DNA from: Neurospora intermedia
Taxonomy: Eukaryota > Ascomycota > Sordariomycetes > Sordariales > Sordariaceae
DNA length: 64,000 nucleotides
Assembly: GCA_037102815.1 (NCBI GenBank)
Contig: BTPP01000005.1
Span: 1,674,001 to 1,738,000 of the forward strand
Reading direction: 5' to 3'
In this document: one piece after another, positions 59,783-64,000 of the stretch
Position numbering within the stretch: position 1 is the first letter of the stretch
Layout of the letters: every line of letters starts with the position of its first letter
Notes under the pieces: model-generated
Database searches by the model: none
The model's input: only the letters and a program-made list of their open reading frames with translations
Told to the model about the DNA's origin: nothing
Position numbers and translations under genes: made by a program

Positions 59783-62072
59783 CTTTGGGTATTATATCAA
59801 TGTTGTGAGGATGCTGGTTATAACTTGTGGTTCGATCGGTCGGGTCGGTCATAAATACACTCCCTGTTCGGCCATGTGATTCCCAGCGAAGTTATAAGTT
59901 CGTTCTTGTCAACGGAGGGAATAGCCGGAAGCTATAGACCGAGGTATAACGGTCTCGGAGTGGTTGACTTGAAGCTAGGCAAATCAGAGCCGATTTTGCC
60001 GCGAACCAGACTGGGTTTTGGACTTGTGTATTGGTAAGGATAGGTACGTGAAGCTATTTGGTAAAGTCGCCGATATTGCTACGGCTCAACCTGGGTTGAG
60101 TTGGGAGGGAGTTGCACGGACGGCCGATTGACGTGATGGAAAGGTGGATACGACGTTCGATGAGAAAATGTGTCAGACTCGGCGGGAGAAAAAGGGCGTT
60201 TGGGCGGTGCCGCTCTCTTAACTTATACTAGCTCGTGCGTCGATGTGGGAAAGAAGAAAGGAACGAATGGGATGGGCGCGACAGCGTGTTGGTGTTGGTG
60301 GTGTTTGGCATCTGTGTTGGCGAAAAGAACGGACGGCGATGAATTATTCTTTGGAGGTCCAACATCGGGATGTCCAATGACGAGACGGAAGGTCCAACGC
60401 TGGGTGTACGGGAGACGGCCAATGACGGTGGCGGGGAACGACGAGCGGCCACGGATGGATTGGCCCGGGCCTGCTGCGGGGGCGGTTCCTTCCTTTCTCA
60501 AGTTGACGTGCCCTCAAATGCACACAGGCAGGGACTCACCAGGGTAGCGGGCTGTAGTAGGTAGGTACCTAGTGCTTGGGTGCGCTAACATTGGTACCTC
60601 TAACTACATGCGATGTGTATAGGACTATAGGTAGTGTATAGGCCAAAGACTGGAATAGAGGTAGCAAGGCGGCCCGCTTCCAGCTCCAGGGGCAGTTCCC
60701 CTCTCTTACCTAAGTACCGCACCTTTTTTTTTTCTTGATTATTTTGATTACTTGTATTGAGTGGGCTGCTCATAGAGACAAGAAGCTGTTATCCAACTTG
60801 GACTATCCAACTTACTATATCCACTATGTGTACAGTTCAGGCGCTATCCTGATGCTGTCATCCAGGCAGTAGGTTCTAATGACATTTGTAACTCTACCTT
60901 AGAGGTAGGTACCTACCTAACTTTCGGTACCCAGGGTACTCTCCTATCATCCTCGCCCTTCCCCCAAGAGTGGTCCATAGAGGTAGCCTAGCGCTCAATA
61001 ATAGGTATGTATCATTACTCGATTGTACGCAGTATGCAACTTTGATGATCCTCGGTCGGTACATGTTCTGTGGTTGATTTCGCCAGCTGTACTTATATCC
61101 AGTTCTAGTTTTGGCTCGAGGTTTGCGGTTTGAGATGTCCTTCAATCCTCTCAGACGCATGAGGACTATAACCTTTTTTGCCCCATACTCAGACATATCG
61201 GATATTTTGCGTCGCCAAGCGTACGTTTGGCTCGATGACATGATTGTGCCTTCGTGCAGTTCGATAGCTGGCTGGAGAACAGGAGTATATATAAACCTCA
61301 AGTGGACGTGACTTGGCCTCTCTCGTCGTGTTTTGTGTTACCAACTCTCAAGAGTCAAGCCGCGGTCGTCTTGTTCAAGTTTGTGCCCACAATTAGTACT
61401 GCCTGCCACGCGGTCTTCACCGACCTTCTCTCTCTTTGACGACACCTATTCATACTCTCATATGTCTCCCTCAAGCACCATCCGGCACCTGCTCGTGCAT
61501 GCACCTGAAGATGCGTAACATCCTTTGAATGCTTACAGCTGGCCGTCCGCAATCCTTCAATATGGGCAACTACATAGCTGCCATTTGCATGTCAGATTGC
61601 TTTCCAAATTGGTGGGTATGCATTTATTGGCGCCCCTTTTTGCGGAGCGTCTAAAGCCTAGTCTAGCAGCTACCTCTACGCCAATACCCTAAAGTCCCTC
61701 AAAGGTTAGAGGTAAATGTTAAGGCGGGCAGGAAATCTTGGTATGGAATATGGAACTGTAGAGGCATGTGCCCTGTAAATGCATGCCTCTCTACAAAGTG
61801 CTGTCCCGAATTACTTTATGCACAATGACTGTACATATGTAGAGTATGTGGGCAAAAGGCGGTCCAGAACCAACCCTCGTGTGGGATTGTGTGGACGGAG
61901 GAAAAGCTCGTCGACGACGGAGGACCCGACACAACCCTGTTCAATGCCCCACTGTTAGCGACCGTGCCATCGGCTCGGGCCCACGCCGGGACTCCACGAC
62001 CTCCCACAGTTCTTTCCCGCTTCCGGTGTCTTGCTGCTTCGCCCTGCGAGGCGGACGAGGCCGGGATTTGTG
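59783..62072. other. Divergent promoter region between vid28 and preg
   Basis: This is 2.3 kb with no independent gene. It contains a T-rich tract (60724-60736) and TAGGTAGGTACCTA-type palindromes (about 60557-60572 and 60900-60919). Two upstream open frames lie in the probable preg leader: a 4-codon one at 61944-61958, and a 75-codon one at 61846-62073 (listed separately). Confidence 0.5.
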
Positions 62073-62073
62073 A
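61846..62073 (+). promoter_or_regulatory. Upstream ORF overlapping the preg start codon (TGATG)
   Basis: A 75-codon frame starts at ATG 61846 and ends at TGA 62071-62073. The final A of that stop is the first base of the preg ATG. This stop-start overlap is the arrangement used for termination-reinitiation. The encoded peptide (MWAKGGPEPTLVWDC, ending GGRGRDL) has no recognisable motif, so any effect would be positional. It matters only if the preg transcript starts upstream of 61846, which the sequence alone cannot show. Confidence 0.4.
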
Positions 62074-63608
62074 TGCTGACTCGGTCTCCCGCTTCCGCAG
62101 CCGCAACCTCCCCCACAACAACCGTGACCGTGACCGTGACTGCAGCCGCAACCTCTCCGAGACCGAGTCGCGGCGCCGCTCCCCATGGTCACTTCCACTA
62201 TGCCCCTACCCCTTCACTTCGAGAAGCAGCATCCCGGATCCCGGCCCTCTCCTCTCGCCGGCAATCCGCAACCGCCCCCGCCACTTCGTCCACCTCTCTT
62301 CCCATTTCAATCCAGTCGCGACACGGCCCAGCACCGGTAGCCTCCCACACCTCCTCCCCTGTAGCCTCCGACCCCGGCCTCGGCTTCCCTCCCTCGTCCC
62401 GGCCTCAGCGCTGGGCAGGCGTCGATGTAGCGGCCCAGTACTCGCCCATGGAGCCGATGGATTACACGACCGGCGCCCCGCTCTCTAGTCAAGCCGCTTC
62501 TTCCTCGAACAACCAAGCCGTCGCCCGAGGCTCAATCGAGTCCCGGCCTTCACATATACCTAACTCCGTCGGGCCCATGGCTTCCCACGAGGAGCAGGCC
62601 TCGGCCTTGGCCTCCACATCAGAAGCTACCGCTGCTCCCATTCCGCATGGCCCGACAGTGGCCGTGGCGGTGCCTCCGACTCCTGGGGTCTACTCAGCGG
62701 CGCCCCAACCGCATCCGTTGTCACATACTCCTCAGACAGGCACCCCCGTGAAGAGGAGAAACTCGCAAGGCGACGTCACCCACAACCAAGTTGAAGCGGC
62801 GAGCGCCGGGCAAAGCGGTCCGCACTCCCCTAAGCGCGCGAGATTAGCGCCCAAAATTGTGTCCCGGCGATATGAGCACTGTCCAGTCGAAGACCTGGTT
62901 GTGCTTATTGCGCACATGCTGGGCGAGCTTATTGAACTTAACGACGAAGCGGCTCAGAAAGTGGGGCAGCGTCATAACCTTACGAGGTTTCACTCCCGGT
63001 AGGCTGCCTTCAATCCCCAAACTGCCTGGATCTGATCATGATGCGGATGAAAGGACGAGCTGCTGACATGAAAGTTTCACAGAACGACACCTGGGATATC
63101 GGTTTTGGATTATCTCCACCGACTCGCAAAACATGCCTATCTATCACCACCAATACTTCTCTCCATGGTTTATTATATCGACCGCCTTTGCGCACTATAC
63201 TCGGACTTCACCATTAACACACTTACCGTTCATCGATTTCTCATAACAGCCGCTACCGTTGCCGCCAAGGGGCTCTCAGACTCCTTCTTGACCAACACAC
63301 TATATGCGAGAGTGGGAGGTGTCAGAGTTGCGGAACTTAATATGCTCGAGTTGGAATTCCTCCACCGCGTCGACTGGAAGATCGTGCCCGACCCTGACGT
63401 CCTTGTGGCATATTATGGTGGACTTGTGGCCAGATGTCCAGGATACATACTGGAATGCCCAGAACCAGAAGAAGCAGACGACGAAGATGAAGATGAAGAG
63501 CTAGACGAAAGCGATGCGATAGGCGACGACGACGACGATGTAGACGGCGAAGGAGGAGAAAGAGAAGAGGAGACGAGTTCAAGCCAAAGAGATAGACATG
63601 CCACGTAA
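62073..63608 (+). CDS. preg: PREG, PHO80-like cyclin, negative regulator of phosphorus acquisition
   Basis: Exons 62073-62998 and 63083-63608 join in phase 2 (84-nt intron), giving 483 residues, the length I recall for N. crassa PREG. Residues 1-265 are disordered and rich in Ser, Pro, Ala and Thr. The PHO80-type cyclin fold spans about 280-425, with CPVEDLVVLIAHMLGELIE, then after the splice PGISVLDYLHRLAKHAYLSP, LLSMVYYIDRLCALY, HRFLITAATVAAKGLSDSF and LNMLELEFLHRVDWKI. The C-terminus is strongly acidic (Asp/Glu runs). PREG pairs with the kinase PGOV. In high phosphate the pair keeps the activator NUC-1 out of action, and in starvation the inhibitor NUC-2 relieves this. The start MLTRSPASAAATSP is the first ATG of the open frame that gives the known-size product. 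Confidence 0.95.
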
Positions 63609-64000
63609 CCAGTGTGTTCTTCGGCTCAAATCGATCAGTCATGTCCGATGTGGAGCTGGTGTATAACAACAGGACGTGGCGGGAGACAAAAAAAATAGAG
63701 TACATAGGGAATCAAACCAAAAACGCGACCGGGAAGTATCTGCCGGAAAAGCAAAAGACCATGAGGCGCCTGTTGAATTGCCGGGGCTTGTCTGAGGGCA
63801 ATCTGCCTGCGGGAAGGAAGCAATGGGATATCAAATGGAGATAAACGGGAATTATATGGAGGGAGTGGACACATTGGAAGAAATGTGATCTTGATTATCA
63901 AAGACAGCAAGGACTCAAGCTGGAAGAGTATTGCTACGGTCCCGTCCAAACACTACGTTCGAGTTACAACGCCTGGGTTGAGAGGGGGATCATGACAGCA
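63609..64000 (+). other. 3' flank of preg
   Basis: The last 392 bases hold no supported gene. They are A-rich on the plus strand and probably 3' UTR and terminator of preg. Confidence 0.4.

Noticed and set aside
1-64000. CRISPR arrays, viral or LTR elements, biosynthetic gene cluster
   Set aside because: There are no spaced direct repeats and no reverse transcriptase, integrase, capsid, polyketide or peptide synthetase sequence in any frame. The genes are unrelated housekeeping and regulatory genes.

Overview
This window is euchromatic DNA from a filamentous ascomycete, almost certainly Neurospora (N. crassa or a close relative). The reasons are: short introns of about 55-160 nt with GTRNGT donors, CTRAC-type branch points and YAG/AAG acceptors; very long gene-poor stretches between genes; and several recognisable Neurospora genes. 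The PHO80-type cyclin near the right end splices to 483 codons, the length I remember for N. crassa PREG. The velvet protein VE-1 and the retinal-less opsin ORP-1 lie on the same contig. Species assignment rests on memory and was not checked against a database.

Layout, left to right. Position 1-236 is the C-terminal end of an unidentified gene. A many-exon 7-TM membrane protein (3190-5269, +) converges on a secreted GH128 beta-1,3-glucanase-like gene (6686-7795, -). A 5.3 kb gap holds one copy of a roughly 300 bp inverted-repeat element. Three genes follow on the minus strand: an SPT23/MGA2-like membrane-tethered transcription factor (13128-17397), an NHA1-type Na+/H+ antiporter (20611-22643) and the tRNA adenosine deaminase subunit Tad3 (24745-26062). 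After 4.4 kb comes a 6-phosphofructo-2-kinase/fructose-2,6-bisphosphatase (30428-33126, +). Next are a Ser/Pro-rich protein of unknown function (36694-39075, -) and ve-1 (42891-44607, -). A 7.3 kb gap contains the second copy of the inverted-repeat element and a 37-A tract. Then come orp-1 (51930-52873, -) with a TATA box and a textbook heat-shock element, a candidate two-exon cysteine-motif gene (54753-55455, -), the GID/CTLH ubiquitin-ligase subunit Vid28/Gid5 (56474-59782, -) and, divergently, preg (62073-63608, +).

The genes do not form a cluster or pathway. They are ordinary housekeeping and regulatory genes: lipid-desaturase control, ion homeostasis, tRNA editing, glycolytic flux, development and light, stress opsin, protein degradation and phosphate sensing. 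About half of the window is intergenic, rich in poly-A/T, poly-C, TAGGTA/TACCTA motifs and probable long UTRs.

I found no CRISPR array, biosynthetic cluster, viral element, tRNA or 5S rRNA gene, and no evidence of a novel multi-gene system. The most interesting observations are: the inverted-repeat (MITE-like) pair; a probable 3-nt micro-exon; a 75-codon upstream ORF whose stop overlaps the preg start codon (TGATG); the heat-shock element upstream of orp-1; and the candidate small gene at 54753-55455.
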